DNA of 64,000 nt from Bifidobacterium cebidarum (GCF_009193305.1 NZ_WBVS01000001.1:62001-126000); one strand, 5' to 3'. Positions 26,575-35,199 are shown, counted from the stretch's first letter. Numbers and translations: made by a program. The notes: generated by a model not told the origin, from the letters alone.

Positions 26575-27239
26575 TAGACCATCCTTTCCTTCAGAGCAAG
26601 TCCCAGCGATGTCACGTCATCGACGCAATAGGCAGGCGCATGTTCTTGCAGCAAACGTGCCTCGCCATCACCATAGGTGACCGCAATGCAGTCAATGCCA
26701 TTGCGTCTGGCCGCTTCGATGTCTCCCCAGCGATCACCCACATATATGCAGTGGTTGGCGTCAGCTTGATATCGATGCAGTATTGTTCCAATCATTGCCG
26801 TTTTGTCCATCTGGCGTCCGGGGATTGAGTCGGGACTCGCCCATCCATCGAACAAGTCCGCCCAACCTTTAGCTCTGAGTAACCGTTCAAGGGCTTGTCT
26901 GGGCTTATCCGTAACGATAACGTTCGTGATTCGTTCCAGCCGCAATTCACTCAGCAATGCCAACACACCTGGATACAGACGGGTAGCTGCATAATCGTTC
27001 ATCGTGCGATAGTGAGTTGTCACACCGTTCTTGAATTGAGCGAATGCAGCTTCTCCGGGGAATGGCTCGATGCGTCGGAATATGTCACTCATCGGTTCTC
27101 CGAGATGCGCGGCGTCATTCTTATAAGTCTCCGGGAGACTGCCACCGCACAGTTTTGCCGCATAGTCGAGCGATCGCCATACGTCACCGGCTGTGTCAGC
27201 GAGAGTTCCGTCGAAATCCCATAACACCATCCGGCGCAT
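26574..27239 (-). CDS. HAD-family phosphatase, phosphoglycolate phosphatase-like
   Basis: A 221-residue HAD-IA hydrolase: motif I WDFDGTLADT at the N-terminus, motif II in NVIVTDKPRQALERLL, and motif III/IV in CIYVGDRWGDIEAARRNGID. Members dephosphorylate small organophosphates such as phosphoglycolate or sugar phosphates. It lies 28 bp after the nucleoside hydrolase and is coupled to the alcohol dehydrogenase. AAAGGAG is 8 bases before ATG 27239. In this cluster it may remove phosphate from a side product of the TrpF-like or kinase step; that is inference. Confidence 0.82.
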   Translation of the reverse strand: MRRMVLWDFDGTLADTAGDVWRSLDYAAKLCGGSLPETYKNDAAHLGEPMSDIFRRIEPFPGEAAFAQFKNGVTTHYRTMNDYAATRLYPGVLALLSELRLERITNVIVTDKPRQALERLLRAKGWADLFDGWASPDSIPGRQMDKTAMIGTILHRYQADANHCIYVGDRWGDIEAARRNGIDCIAVTYGDGEARLLQEHAPAYCVDDVTSLGLALKERMV

Positions 27240-27267
27240 CGGGCACTCCTTTCATTCGTTAGTATCG

Positions 27268-28251
27268 TCAGCGATAATCACGCAACGTGCGGTACAGAAG
27301 ATTCATGAACCCAGGGAAATCGAGCTCCAGCGCGCCTTCCGCATTCGGTTGTTCACCACGCACACTCATCGTTGGGGTACGCTCAAGGTCAACAGCCGGG
27401 TTCGAACCACGCAAATGGCGATAATCGCACACAGTCATGCCTCGAGTCAGCGCTCCATGCAACTCCACATCGATATGCATAGGCACTGCGGTAATCAGCG
27501 CAGGATTCACAATCCATGCAGCGGCGCATGCATCGTGCATGTTGGCTCCGGCGAGCGCAGCCGCGCTGGCCGAAGTACCGATGAAGAACTCCGTGAGATC
27601 GGCAGCCAGATTAGCAGCCTTAGTTCCAATCTTGCGGAATTCAACCACTTGCTCAGTTCTCAGACAGCACTGTCGAGTCAGGTTGACGCCGGCCATCTTC
27701 ACATGGATTCCGGAATGGAACACGCGGTAAGCGGCTTCCGGGTCGACATAGATGTTGAATTCCGCGGCGGGCGTCCAGTTACCAAAAGTAACGGAACCTC
27801 CCATGATGCATATTTCTTTGACCCGATCGGCAATACGCGGTTCACGATTCAACGCAGAAGCAATATTGGTCAACGGTCCGGTGGCAATCAATGTCACATC
27901 ATCGGTGCTCATTACGGTATCCACGATGAAGTCCACCGCGTGCTTGTTCTGCGGCGCATGCGTTGGTTCGGGTAGCACCGGCCCATCAAGTCCGGTCTCA
28001 CCGTGAAATTGGGGCGCAGTGACCAGCGGCGCGACGAGCGGGCGGCTATGACCGGGATAGACCCCGATGCGGTCTGCTGCACCAAGCACCTCCAATACCT
28101 TGATGGCATTACGGGTCACGTTCTCCAACGTGCAGTTGCCGCCAATGGTCGTGATGCCCAATACATCGAGATGCTGTACTGCAAGCATAATCGCAAATGC
28201 GTCGTCATGTCCCGGATCACAATCGAGAATAACTTTTTTGGTGGTACCCAT
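27268..28251 (-). CDS. Nucleoside hydrolase
   Basis: A 327-residue N-ribohydrolase with the classical DCDPGHDDAFAIMLAV motif, GNCTLENVTRNAIKVLE, LIATGPLTNIASAL and ICIMGGSVTFGNWTPAAEFN. It differs clearly from the hydrolase at 17517. The start is taken at ATG 28251, 8 bases after AAGGAG (28265-28260), rather than the GTG at 28260 or the ATG at 28257, which are too close to that site. It overlaps no gene but sits 5 bp after the PfkB stop. It is the step that would liberate the sugar from an imported N-riboside. Confidence 0.88.
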   Translation of the reverse strand: MGTTKKVILDCDPGHDDAFAIMLAVQHLDVLGITTIGGNCTLENVTRNAIKVLEVLGAADRIGVYPGHSRPLVAPLVTAPQFHGETGLDGPVLPEPTHAPQNKHAVDFIVDTVMSTDDVTLIATGPLTNIASALNREPRIADRVKEICIMGGSVTFGNWTPAAEFNIYVDPEAAYRVFHSGIHVKMAGVNLTRQCCLRTEQVVEFRKIGTKAANLAADLTEFFIGTSASAAALAGANMHDACAAAWIVNPALITAVPMHIDVELHGALTRGMTVCDYRHLRGSNPAVDLERTPTMSVRGEQPNAEGALELDFPGFMNLLYRTLRDYR

Positions 28252-28256
28252 GTACA

Positions 28257-29252
28257 TCACTCCTTGATGTTGTCCTGGTTATGAATGAAAGCGGAGGCAT
28301 TATGTGCCTTCAAAAATGTCATGAGTTGTTGCTTGTCTGGCGAGCTACGCGAACCTTTGCGTTCCACCGTGTAGGCAGAAACGGCATTCGAGATTGTCAA
28401 AGCCTCGGGCAATGTCATCTGATGTAGCATCGCCATGATGAATCCGGCATTGAACACATCACCAGCACCAAGAGTGTCTTCGACCTCAACAGAAAACGCC
28501 GATGCCTTATAGCATTGTTTTCCTTGTAAGGCACGGGCACCACGTGCGCCATCGCGCACGATGACAATACGTCCATCAACAGCGAAGTCAGCGGCATTCT
28601 CTTCCCAATCAGCATGGTCGCCCATGTATGAGAATTCGTCCGGCCCGCTTCCCAATAAATAATTGACGTTCGGCATGAGACGGTCGAGGGCTTCACGCAT
28701 TGCCGGGTCAAGCTTGCCATCGAGAATACGCAAATTCAGGTCGAAGGAAGTCGGCACGCCTGCAGCATGTGCCTCCTCGAACACATGGATGAGCGCTTCT
28801 CTCGCACTCGTGTCATACGCCATCACCATGCCCGAAGCATGAACCCATGATGCAGCACGAATCCGATGCATGGGAATCATAGAGACATCGAGTTCTTTGA
28901 ATGACTGTTTCTCACGCGGCCAGCCCCATAAATAACGCTCACCGCGCTCATCCACGAATGCGAACACGCCAACCGTGTTCCACCGCGAATCAGACACCAG
29001 ACCGGTAGGATCTACACCAGCTTCGGAGAAGTCACGTCTCACATATCGTCCGTACTGGTCATCGCCAACAGTGCCGACAAACAGCACAGGGACATCAAGA
29101 CGTGATAACGCCACGGCCGTATTGGCGCAAGTACCACCACCCTGCATCTGAGGCTGTTCCCAAGTTGTTCGTGTTCTACTTTCATCGATGAACCGAGGAA
29201 AGGGCACGATGATATCAACATTGGCATCACCGACGACAACCACCTCACCCAT
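28257..29252 (-). CDS. PfkB-family carbohydrate kinase
   Basis: A 331-residue PfkB kinase, distinct from the ribokinase at 22670. It begins VVVGDANVDIIVPFPRF, contains QMQGGGTCANTAVALSRLDV (GGG in place of GGK) and the catalytic VEDTLGAGDVFNAGFIMAML (GAGD). The N-terminal pattern is closer to fructokinase/KDG-kinase or nucleoside-kinase-type members than to true ribokinases, so it could phosphorylate the nucleoside itself. It overlaps the TrpF-like gene by 8 bp, so the two are probably made in step. Confidence 0.83.
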   Translation of the reverse strand: MGEVVVVGDANVDIIVPFPRFIDESRTRTTWEQPQMQGGGTCANTAVALSRLDVPVLFVGTVGDDQYGRYVRRDFSEAGVDPTGLVSDSRWNTVGVFAFVDERGERYLWGWPREKQSFKELDVSMIPMHRIRAASWVHASGMVMAYDTSAREALIHVFEEAHAAGVPTSFDLNLRILDGKLDPAMREALDRLMPNVNYLLGSGPDEFSYMGDHADWEENAADFAVDGRIVIVRDGARGARALQGKQCYKASAFSVEVEDTLGAGDVFNAGFIMAMLHQMTLPEALTISNAVSAYTVERKGSRSSPDKQQLMTFLKAHNASAFIHNQDNIKE

Positions 29253-29946
29253 GACGAACCGCCTTAATGAAGGCTTCTACTTTGGCGGGATCTTTACGGC
29301 GGTTGGCATCGAGCGCAATGCCGTCATAATTTGTCCAGCTGTAGGAATCCACACCGTATGGGTGAGTCAAATCAATAGCCTCTCGGACATTGTTCGCATC
29401 CAATCCGCCCGCAATGATGCATGGCACATCGGTGGCTTCAATAATGGCCTTGTCAATAGAACGATCATGAGTGAGGCCCGTAGCTCCAATATCACCGGCC
29501 TCCGGCACCTTGGTGTCGATTAGGAAGAAATCAGACACCGACTCGTATGCCCGAATGTACTCCATGACTTTTTGATCTTCCAGAGGAACATCAGCCAAAA
29601 CAGGAATTGCCTGCATAATACGCAGATCAGGAAAACGCCGCTTCAATTCGGCAACTTGTTCAGGACTGATCGCTTCAATGTCACCGGACAGATGCAATAC
29701 ATCCGGCATGGCTTCATTAAGATTGGCACTGATTTCATCAAGATCCTCGGCAACGGTCAATCCGACTTTGACAGCTTCAGCCTGTACACTCTCGAAGATT
29801 TGCCTGGCACTGGCACAATCCAACTGTGCAGGAGTCCTTTTAATAGCGCCATAGGATACACCGATATGCTCGGCACCCAGGTCCACCACCATGCGCGCAT
29901 CCTCGACGCTTCTGATTCCATATATTTGTACGATGACGTCAGCCAC
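29245..29946 (-). CDS. TrpF-like (phosphoribosylanthranilate isomerase homologue) barrel protein
   Basis: A 233-residue (beta/alpha)8 protein homologous to TrpF. Conserved parts are the strand-1 region (VQIYGIRSVEDARMVVDLGA), FLIDTKVPEAGDIGATGLTHD and CIIAGGLDANNVREAIDL then HPYGVD. However, the catalytic cysteine of TrpF (K-I-C-G) is a tyrosine here (Q-I-Y-G), and the LHG motif reads LSG. It cannot be assumed to isomerise phosphoribosylanthranilate. The start is GTG 29946 with AAAGGA upstream; it overlaps the ECF ATPase gene by 8 bp and the kinase by 8 bp. No other trp gene is near. It probably handles a phosphoribosyl compound of the cluster's pathway. Confidence 0.72.
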   Translation of the reverse strand: MADVIVQIYGIRSVEDARMVVDLGAEHIGVSYGAIKRTPAQLDCASARQIFESVQAEAVKVGLTVAEDLDEISANLNEAMPDVLHLSGDIEAISPEQVAELKRRFPDLRIMQAIPVLADVPLEDQKVMEYIRAYESVSDFFLIDTKVPEAGDIGATGLTHDRSIDKAIIEATDVPCIIAGGLDANNVREAIDLTHPYGVDSYSWTNYDGIALDANRRKDPAKVEAFIKAVRHG

Positions 29947-30754
29947 GAGCGTTCCTTTCTGTAGCGATGGCATTGATGAATGCGGGTACGGAAAACACTG
30001 TTTCCTTAAGCCCCGCACCTTGGCCAACCCTGGTGATGGGTGGCGGCGTAATGAACGAGCGCCGCAGTATGTCTGGCTGGGCGAATACTTCGTCAGCCGG
30101 CCCATCAAGCAGGACTGTTCCATGGCACAGCACCACGATTCTTGGGCAATTCATGGTGACAAATTTCATGTCATGCGAGATGATGACGCACAATTTCCCA
30201 GACTCACGCAGGCTGGAAATGATATGCGATAGCCGCGCAGTGCCCTTTCGATCCTGCCCGCATGTCGGTTCATCGAAAATTACTACCGAAGGATCCATCA
30301 TGAGAACGGCACCGATGGCACAGAACTTCTTTTCAGTCGGCGTCAAATCAAATGGATGGGTGTCGAGCTTATGGCTCAATCCGACCAGTTCAGCAACCGT
30401 CCCAATGCGCTGTTCAATAACGTCGGAATCCATACCGATATGTTTGGGGCCAAAGCCAAACTCCTTGCGCACGCTTTCCAGAAACAATTGATCGTCGGGA
30501 TTCTGGAAGATATAGCCAACGGTACGGGACCACTCAGCAGTGGTATGGCTAGTGACATCGACACCATCAATAAGTACCGAGCCACTTGTGGGCCTTAAGA
30601 TACCATTAAAATGCTTTACCAATGTGGTTTTCCCTGCACCATTCTGTCCAATAATCGCTACTGGATCAGTGCCCTCGAGCGTCAGAGTTACGCCGGCCAG
30701 GGCTATATCACCTGAGGGATAGATATGTTCAAGATCTCGAAGTTCGACGGTCAT
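29939..30754 (-). CDS. ECF transporter ATPase subunit (EcfA2-like)
   Basis: A 271-residue ABC ATPase of the energy-coupling-factor module. Walker A is GQNGAGKTTLVKHFNG, the Q-loop FQNPDDQLF is typical of ECF ATPases, Walker B is VVIFDEPTCGQD and the H-loop is CVIISHDMKF. The signature LSGGQ is replaced by LTPTEKK, so this subunit probably contributes only one working composite site. It pairs with the adjacent ATPase, overlapping it by 4 bp. Confidence 0.88.
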   Translation of the reverse strand: MTVELRDLEHIYPSGDIALAGVTLTLEGTDPVAIIGQNGAGKTTLVKHFNGILRPTSGSVLIDGVDVTSHTTAEWSRTVGYIFQNPDDQLFLESVRKEFGFGPKHIGMDSDVIEQRIGTVAELVGLSHKLDTHPFDLTPTEKKFCAIGAVLMMDPSVVIFDEPTCGQDRKGTARLSHIISSLRESGKLCVIISHDMKFVTMNCPRIVVLCHGTVLLDGPADEVFAQPDILRRSFITPPPITRVGQGAGLKETVFSVPAFINAIATERNARG

Positions 30755-31584
30755 CGCAATGCCTCCTTCGCCATCTCGATAGCTGGCTCTTCAGTAATTA
30801 CGATGGGTCCTCCCAACGCACGGCTCAGACTCACATAATCGGGCACATCTACACCGTGCTGTTCGATCGAATCATCGGAGAACACTTCCATTGGCGTGCC
30901 AATGGAAGCGACTTCTCCTCGTTCAAGCACCATGACGGTATCCGCATATCGAGCCACACGCTCCATGTCATGATCGACCATGATGACGGTTACCCCACTC
31001 GCATTGAGCTTCTTGACGATGTCGAAAATTTCCTCACTGCCCATCGGGTCAAGCTGCGTGGTACATTCATCAAGCACCAGAATGCGCGGCTCCATAATGA
31101 AGGTGGATCCGAAAGCCACACGCTGCACCTGACCACCCGAAAGTTCCAATGGATTCTTGTCAAGAATGTGATCGATGCGCATCAGCTTGGCCACAGTTTC
31201 AACACGTTCGACCATTTTGTCTCTGGGCACACCATGATTACCCAGCCCGTAGGCAAGCTCTTCAGCAACGGTCCCCGCAGTGTACGACAGCTGGTTGAAC
31301 GGATTTTGGAATACCAATCCGATGGTCTTCGATAGCTCGGCGATAGTCGAATCAGCGACATCTGACCCGTCAACCAATATTTTTCCAGCTCTCGCGCCTG
31401 AGAAATAATGAGGAATCAGTCCCACCAACGCATTACACAACGTGGATTTGCCCGCTCCGTTCGCGCCAATAATGGCAAAAAGGCTACCCTCTTCGACGCT
31501 AAAGTTCACATGTTTGACCGCCCGCCGTCTGGCGTCACGGTATTTAAAAGAAAAATCCTTGACTTCGACGATCGCACCCATCAT
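30751..31584 (-). CDS. ECF transporter ATPase subunit (EcfA1-like)
   Basis: A 277-residue ABC ATPase: Walker A GANGAGKSTLCNALVG, Q-loop FQNPFNQLSY, an intact signature LSGGQVQRVAFG, Walker B ILVLDECTTQLDP and H-loop VDHDMERVARYAD. The start is taken at ATG 31584, which overlaps the stop codon of the EcfT gene as ATGA; an in-frame ATG at 31596 is possible. It supplies the intact signature that EcfA2 lacks. Confidence 0.88.
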   Translation of the reverse strand: MMGAIVEVKDFSFKYRDARRRAVKHVNFSVEEGSLFAIIGANGAGKSTLCNALVGLIPHYFSGARAGKILVDGSDVADSTIAELSKTIGLVFQNPFNQLSYTAGTVAEELAYGLGNHGVPRDKMVERVETVAKLMRIDHILDKNPLELSGGQVQRVAFGSTFIMEPRILVLDECTTQLDPMGSEEIFDIVKKLNASGVTVIMVDHDMERVARYADTVMVLERGEVASIGTPMEVFSDDSIEQHGVDVPDYVSLSRALGGPIVITEEPAIEMAKEALR

Positions 31585-32390
31585 GCACCTGCCCATGGTG
31601 TCAGGGCGGGAATCACACCAATATATATTCCCACCGATATCGCGGTGACGATGACGGCCATGATGACAAGCACCCAGTTACAAACTTTGTCGACGGTACG
31701 CCAACGAACCTCGACGTAACTGGTCTGCTTTACATCGGTAATGCCAAATCCACGGGTTTCCAATGTCATGCCTCGCTCTTGCGCATCGGTCAGCGATGAC
31801 ATAACCACAGGTCCCAGTAACGGTACATAAGCGGCGAGACGGGAAAATAAACCGCCGGATTCACTCAGGCCACGCGCATTCTGTGCTTCACGGATTACGG
31901 ACATACGGCGTTGCATTTGCGGCACGACATTCAGAGAAGCCAAGATAAGATACCCGGCTTTCGCATTGAGCCCCGCCGAGGTCAATGCGGCTACTAATGC
32001 GCCGGTATATGTAGTTTTGCTCATAATGGTGAAGCTGCCAAGGAACACCAGAAGATCCATCACAATCTTTGCCGCATACAACACACCCTCAAGGCCGAGC
32101 TGGGCAAAACCAAAATCAGCAATAACCGTTTGGTTCTTAGGACTATAGAGTCCCTGAATAAACATCAGCATCACAGTAACGGGAATGCCAAAACCGAACA
32201 TTATCTTGACAAAGTCACTAGGAATACGAGCCACGAACGATACCACGAATAAGGCAATGACCAGCACTAAGCCAAGTGTGAAATCCGGCCACACCAAAGC
32301 ACACAAACCGAGCATAAGGATTGCCATAATCTTCGTCATTGGATGCAAACGACTCACTGGAGTGTTTGCATACGTTATTTTGACCGCCAT
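31581..32390 (-). CDS. ECF transporter transmembrane subunit EcfT
   Basis: A 269-residue membrane protein with about five to six hydrophobic segments and the EcfT/CbiQ coupling motifs: AQNARGLSESGG and TDAQERGMTLETRGFG contain the two Ala-Arg-Gly-type helices that dock on the ATPases (here ARG and ERG). It lies 3 bp after the S-component gene. EcfT couples ATP hydrolysis to the toppling of the S component. Confidence 0.86.
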   Translation of the reverse strand: MAVKITYANTPVSRLHPMTKIMAILMLGLCALVWPDFTLGLVLVIALFVVSFVARIPSDFVKIMFGFGIPVTVMLMFIQGLYSPKNQTVIADFGFAQLGLEGVLYAAKIVMDLLVFLGSFTIMSKTTYTGALVAALTSAGLNAKAGYLILASLNVVPQMQRRMSVIREAQNARGLSESGGLFSRLAAYVPLLGPVVMSSLTDAQERGMTLETRGFGITDVKQTSYVEVRWRTVDKVCNWVLVIMAVIVTAISVGIYIGVIPALTPWAGA

Positions 32391-32393
32391 GAC

Positions 32394-33071
32394 TCACACG
32401 TCCTTATCGCCTTCATCGGGCTCACCCGGCTCATCGTCATCGAGTATGTCTTCTTCGACACCTGCACCATCTGCGGCATATTGGCTCAGGAAACGACGAG
32501 GAATTTTTCTGACGATGATGTAAGCAATCAGTACCGCGATACCTTTATCAATCAGATTGGTGACAATCGCTGACGAGAACACCGATGCTGCGATGTCCCG
32601 CAGCGCAACAACCAAGGTAGCGGTCAACAGCGAGGTGCCCGTTACCCCAGTGGCACCACCATAAACAAATACGGTGATAAGTGACGCGGATACGGCATTG
32701 ACCAATGTACAGGCCAACCAAATCAGTACTACGCCCCACAATTTACGGAACAATCCGGCCTTGACCATATATCCGACCGCCAAGCCACATAGAATCGATA
32801 CCACGGCATAAGGCAAGTACACCGGATTGGCCACCAACGCCAAGAAAACATTGGTCAGCAGTCCTGTCAGAGCCGCAACCCATGGTCCTGATAGACAAGC
32901 CACAATGATTGTGCCGATCATATCGAGGAATAACGGCAGCTTTAACGCCGAGCACAGTGTTCCGCCAATGAGATTGATACCCGCTGCAATCGGTATCAGC
33001 ACCAGCGATTTGGTTGAGAACTGAGCCCGTATGCCCTCCCAAAATGACATCTTTTTCGCTTTGTTCGCCAT
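32394..33071 (-). CDS. ECF transporter S (substrate-binding) component, substrate unknown
   Basis: A 225-residue membrane protein with about six hydrophobic segments, a short basic N-terminus (MANKAKKMSFWEG) and an acidic cytosolic tail (EEDILDDDEPGEPDEGDKDV). The pattern ALKLPLFLDMIGTIIVACLS, GPWVAALTGLLTNV and AVVSILCGLAVGYM is that of ECF S components of the family with a conserved LPLFLDxIGT segment, whose ligands are mostly unassigned. It opens the operon, directly before EcfT and both ATPases, so this is a dedicated (group I) ECF system. Given the downstream genes the ligand is probably a nucleoside or N-riboside. Confidence 0.75.
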   Translation of the reverse strand: MANKAKKMSFWEGIRAQFSTKSLVLIPIAAGINLIGGTLCSALKLPLFLDMIGTIIVACLSGPWVAALTGLLTNVFLALVANPVYLPYAVVSILCGLAVGYMVKAGLFRKLWGVVLIWLACTLVNAVSASLITVFVYGGATGVTGTSLLTATLVVALRDIAASVFSSAIVTNLIDKGIAVLIAYIIVRKIPRRFLSQYAADGAGVEEDILDDDEPGEPDEGDKDV

Positions 33072-33144
33072 GACGACACCACCCTTACCGCTTATGGTCG
33101 CATTGCAGCGCGCCCATCGCGCTCACAGTCCCCCGTCGGACTTA

Positions 33145-33207
33145 GGAAAATCATTTCTTAAAATGTTTTCCTTATGTTAGGATAACGCTGCAGCACTGCA
33201 TTGTCAA
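33145..33207 (-). promoter_or_regulatory. Promoter and operator of the ECF/nucleoside operon
   Basis: On the minus strand TTGACA (33207-33202) and TATCCT (33184-33179) are spaced 17 bp. The transcription start region coincides with a near-palindrome at 33145-33171 (arms GGAAAA and TTTTCC, inner CATTT/AAATG), 74 bp before the S-component gene. It is a good candidate binding site for the divergent LacI-kinase fusion. Confidence 0.7.
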
Positions 33208-33269
33208 ACGCCCGCCACGCAGGACAGAACCGGTAAACTGTAGGAAAAGCACATAGCCGGGGGCATACC

Positions 33270-35156
33270 ATGAACATCAAGGATATCGCACGAATTGCGG
33301 GGGTCTCCCCCTCCACCGTGTCGAAGATTATCAATGGCAAAGACTCGACCATCAGTCAAGAAACCCGCGAAAAAGTGCTAAAGGTAGCCAAGGAATACCA
33401 TTACACCCCTTATGGCTCATCAGCACAGCGCGGCACCCGAACATACACGTTGGCAGTGCTGCTCAGGACTACCGCATCCATCGATAGCACGCTCGATGGC
33501 ATCATTCAGACCGCACAGGCCTCCGGATACAGCACACTCGTGTTCAACGGATATTCCGACAATGAACAGGAATTAAAAAACATGACAGCCGTGCTGAACC
33601 ACCAGGTCGACGGCGTCATCTGGCAACCCGTCAACGACGACAGCCGAACCCTCATCCCCCATCCACAAGACAACAATATCCCCACACTCGTCATAGGGCC
33701 TTACGGAGGCGACAAAACACTTCTACTGCCCTATAAGGAAGCGGCCTATCGACTAACCGAAGAAATCATCGAGCGTGGGCATCAATCCATAGCTTGCCTG
33801 ATGACACAGGGACGTAGAACCAAGGATTTCCTAAAAGGTTTTCGCGCCTGCCTGTTTGACCATCATATGGCATTCAGTGACGATATGATCCACTACGAGT
33901 TCGATGATTCGCTGATTGCCGGCATCGGCGATCGCTCCATCACCGGAATCGTATCCTCGCATTACCGCATGGCACTTGAATTCAGTCAGCTCATGGCTTC
34001 TTTGCATTACCTGATACCGGATGATGTGTCATTGGTATCCATCAAAAACGACACCAGCGAGGCGCTAGTATATCCCGGCGGTCCACAAATCTCGACCTAC
34101 ACCATGCGCAATGCAGATTTCGGAGCCTATCTGTGCTCAAAGCTCATCAACATCGTGGAAAAGCGCAATGAGGAACCACACTCCTTCGTGCAGAACTTCC
34201 ACCTCGACAACACACTGACCTTGGATTCCCCCTCAACTTCACGAGCCAAGAAAATCACCGTGGTAGGTAGCCTAAATACCGACACCTATATCTCCGTTCC
34301 CACATTGCCACAAGGAGGAACGACTGTCATCACCAAGACGGCAACACGCTACCCTGGCGGCAAAGGCATTAATCAGGCCGTGGGAGCCGCGAAACTTGGT
34401 CACCGCGTTTCGTTAATCGGCAACGTCGGCACTGACGGAGAATCCGATTACATTTTTAAGGAGATGGCCCAATGGGGCGTGGATACCACAGGAGTCAAAC
34501 GGCAACCTGGCAACGATACCGGCAAGGCTTACATCTTTGTAGACCCCAACGGTGAATCCATGATATCCGTACTATCCGGGGCAAATGCCACCCTCAGCCC
34601 CGAAGACATCCGGGAAAGAGAAGACCAGTTCGATAACACTGGGTATTGCCTTATACAATCCGAGGTGCCGCTCGATGCGGTCAATGAGGCCTGTCGTATA
34701 GCACATGAACATCATGCCCGCACCATTCTTAAGCCCACAACCTGCAACCACTTACCTGACAGTCTTCTCAAGCAAATAGACATTCTTGTGCCCAACATCA
34801 ATGAACTCAATGCCCTGCAACCAGGAAATGACTCGATGGAGGAAAAATCCAGAAAGCTAATCGAGCGCGGTACCGGCAATGTTATTGTGACACTTGCAGA
34901 ACGCGGATGCTATCTGCAGACCAGCACCAGCGAACGCCGATTTGCCGCCGCGGGCTTTGCCCCCGTTGACAACACCGGCGCCGGCGATGCTTTTATCAGC
35001 GCATTGGCATCATATCTTCTCTATGGTTATCCATTAGAGCAGGCGATTGAAATCGCCACCTATGCAGCCGGATATTCCATCACGCGCGAGGGGGTAATTC
35101 CCTCTCTCATTGACCGTTTTTCCTTAGATACCCACATTCGCCAAATCGGGAGGTGA
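33270..35156 (+). CDS. LacI-family repressor fused to a ribokinase
   Basis: A single 628-residue frame. Residues 1-60 are a LacI helix-turn-helix with hinge (MNIKDIARIAGVSPSTVSKI); residues about 60-320 are the periplasmic-binding-like effector domain, somewhat shorter than usual; residues about 330-620 are a complete PfkB kinase beginning KKITVVGSLNTDTYISVPTL, with YPGGKGINQAVGAAKLG and the catalytic VDNTGAGDAFISALASYLL. There is no stop or frameshift between the parts. It is divergent from the 11-gene ECF/nucleoside operon and very likely regulates it. The kinase domain could phosphorylate the released sugar or serve as a sensor. A strong hairpin at 35159-35193 follows. Confidence 0.9.
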   Translation: MNIKDIARIAGVSPSTVSKIINGKDSTISQETREKVLKVAKEYHYTPYGSSAQRGTRTYTLAVLLRTTASIDSTLDGIIQTAQASGYSTLVFNGYSDNEQELKNMTAVLNHQVDGVIWQPVNDDSRTLIPHPQDNNIPTLVIGPYGGDKTLLLPYKEAAYRLTEEIIERGHQSIACLMTQGRRTKDFLKGFRACLFDHHMAFSDDMIHYEFDDSLIAGIGDRSITGIVSSHYRMALEFSQLMASLHYLIPDDVSLVSIKNDTSEALVYPGGPQISTYTMRNADFGAYLCSKLINIVEKRNEEPHSFVQNFHLDNTLTLDSPSTSRAKKITVVGSLNTDTYISVPTLPQGGTTVITKTATRYPGGKGINQAVGAAKLGHRVSLIGNVGTDGESDYIFKEMAQWGVDTTGVKRQPGNDTGKAYIFVDPNGESMISVLSGANATLSPEDIREREDQFDNTGYCLIQSEVPLDAVNEACRIAHEHHARTILKPTTCNHLPDSLLKQIDILVPNINELNALQPGNDSMEEKSRKLIERGTGNVIVTLAERGCYLQTSTSERRFAAAGFAPVDNTGAGDAFISALASYLLYGYPLEQAIEIATYAAGYSITREGVIPSLIDRFSLDTHIRQIGR

Positions 35157-35158
35157 CA

Positions 35159-35193
35159 ACTGGATGGCAGACTGACCCCAGCCTGCCATCCAG
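35159..35193 (+). terminator. Terminator after the LacI-ribokinase gene
   Basis: AACTGGATGGCAG pairs with CTGCCATCCAGTT around an ACTGACCCCAGC loop region, followed by a short T-rich stretch (TTTCATT). Confidence 0.8.
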
Positions 35194-35199
35194 TTTCAT

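Noticed and set aside
29245..29946. Straight annotation as trpF of tryptophan synthesis
   Set aside because: The catalytic cysteine is replaced by tyrosine and there are no trp genes around; only a TrpF-like fold is supported.
22670..35156. Queuosine or queuine salvage locus
   Set aside because: An ECF transporter with a nucleoside hydrolase fits, but there is no queuine lyase, tgt or QueT-like sequence, and the kinases and ADH do not fit.
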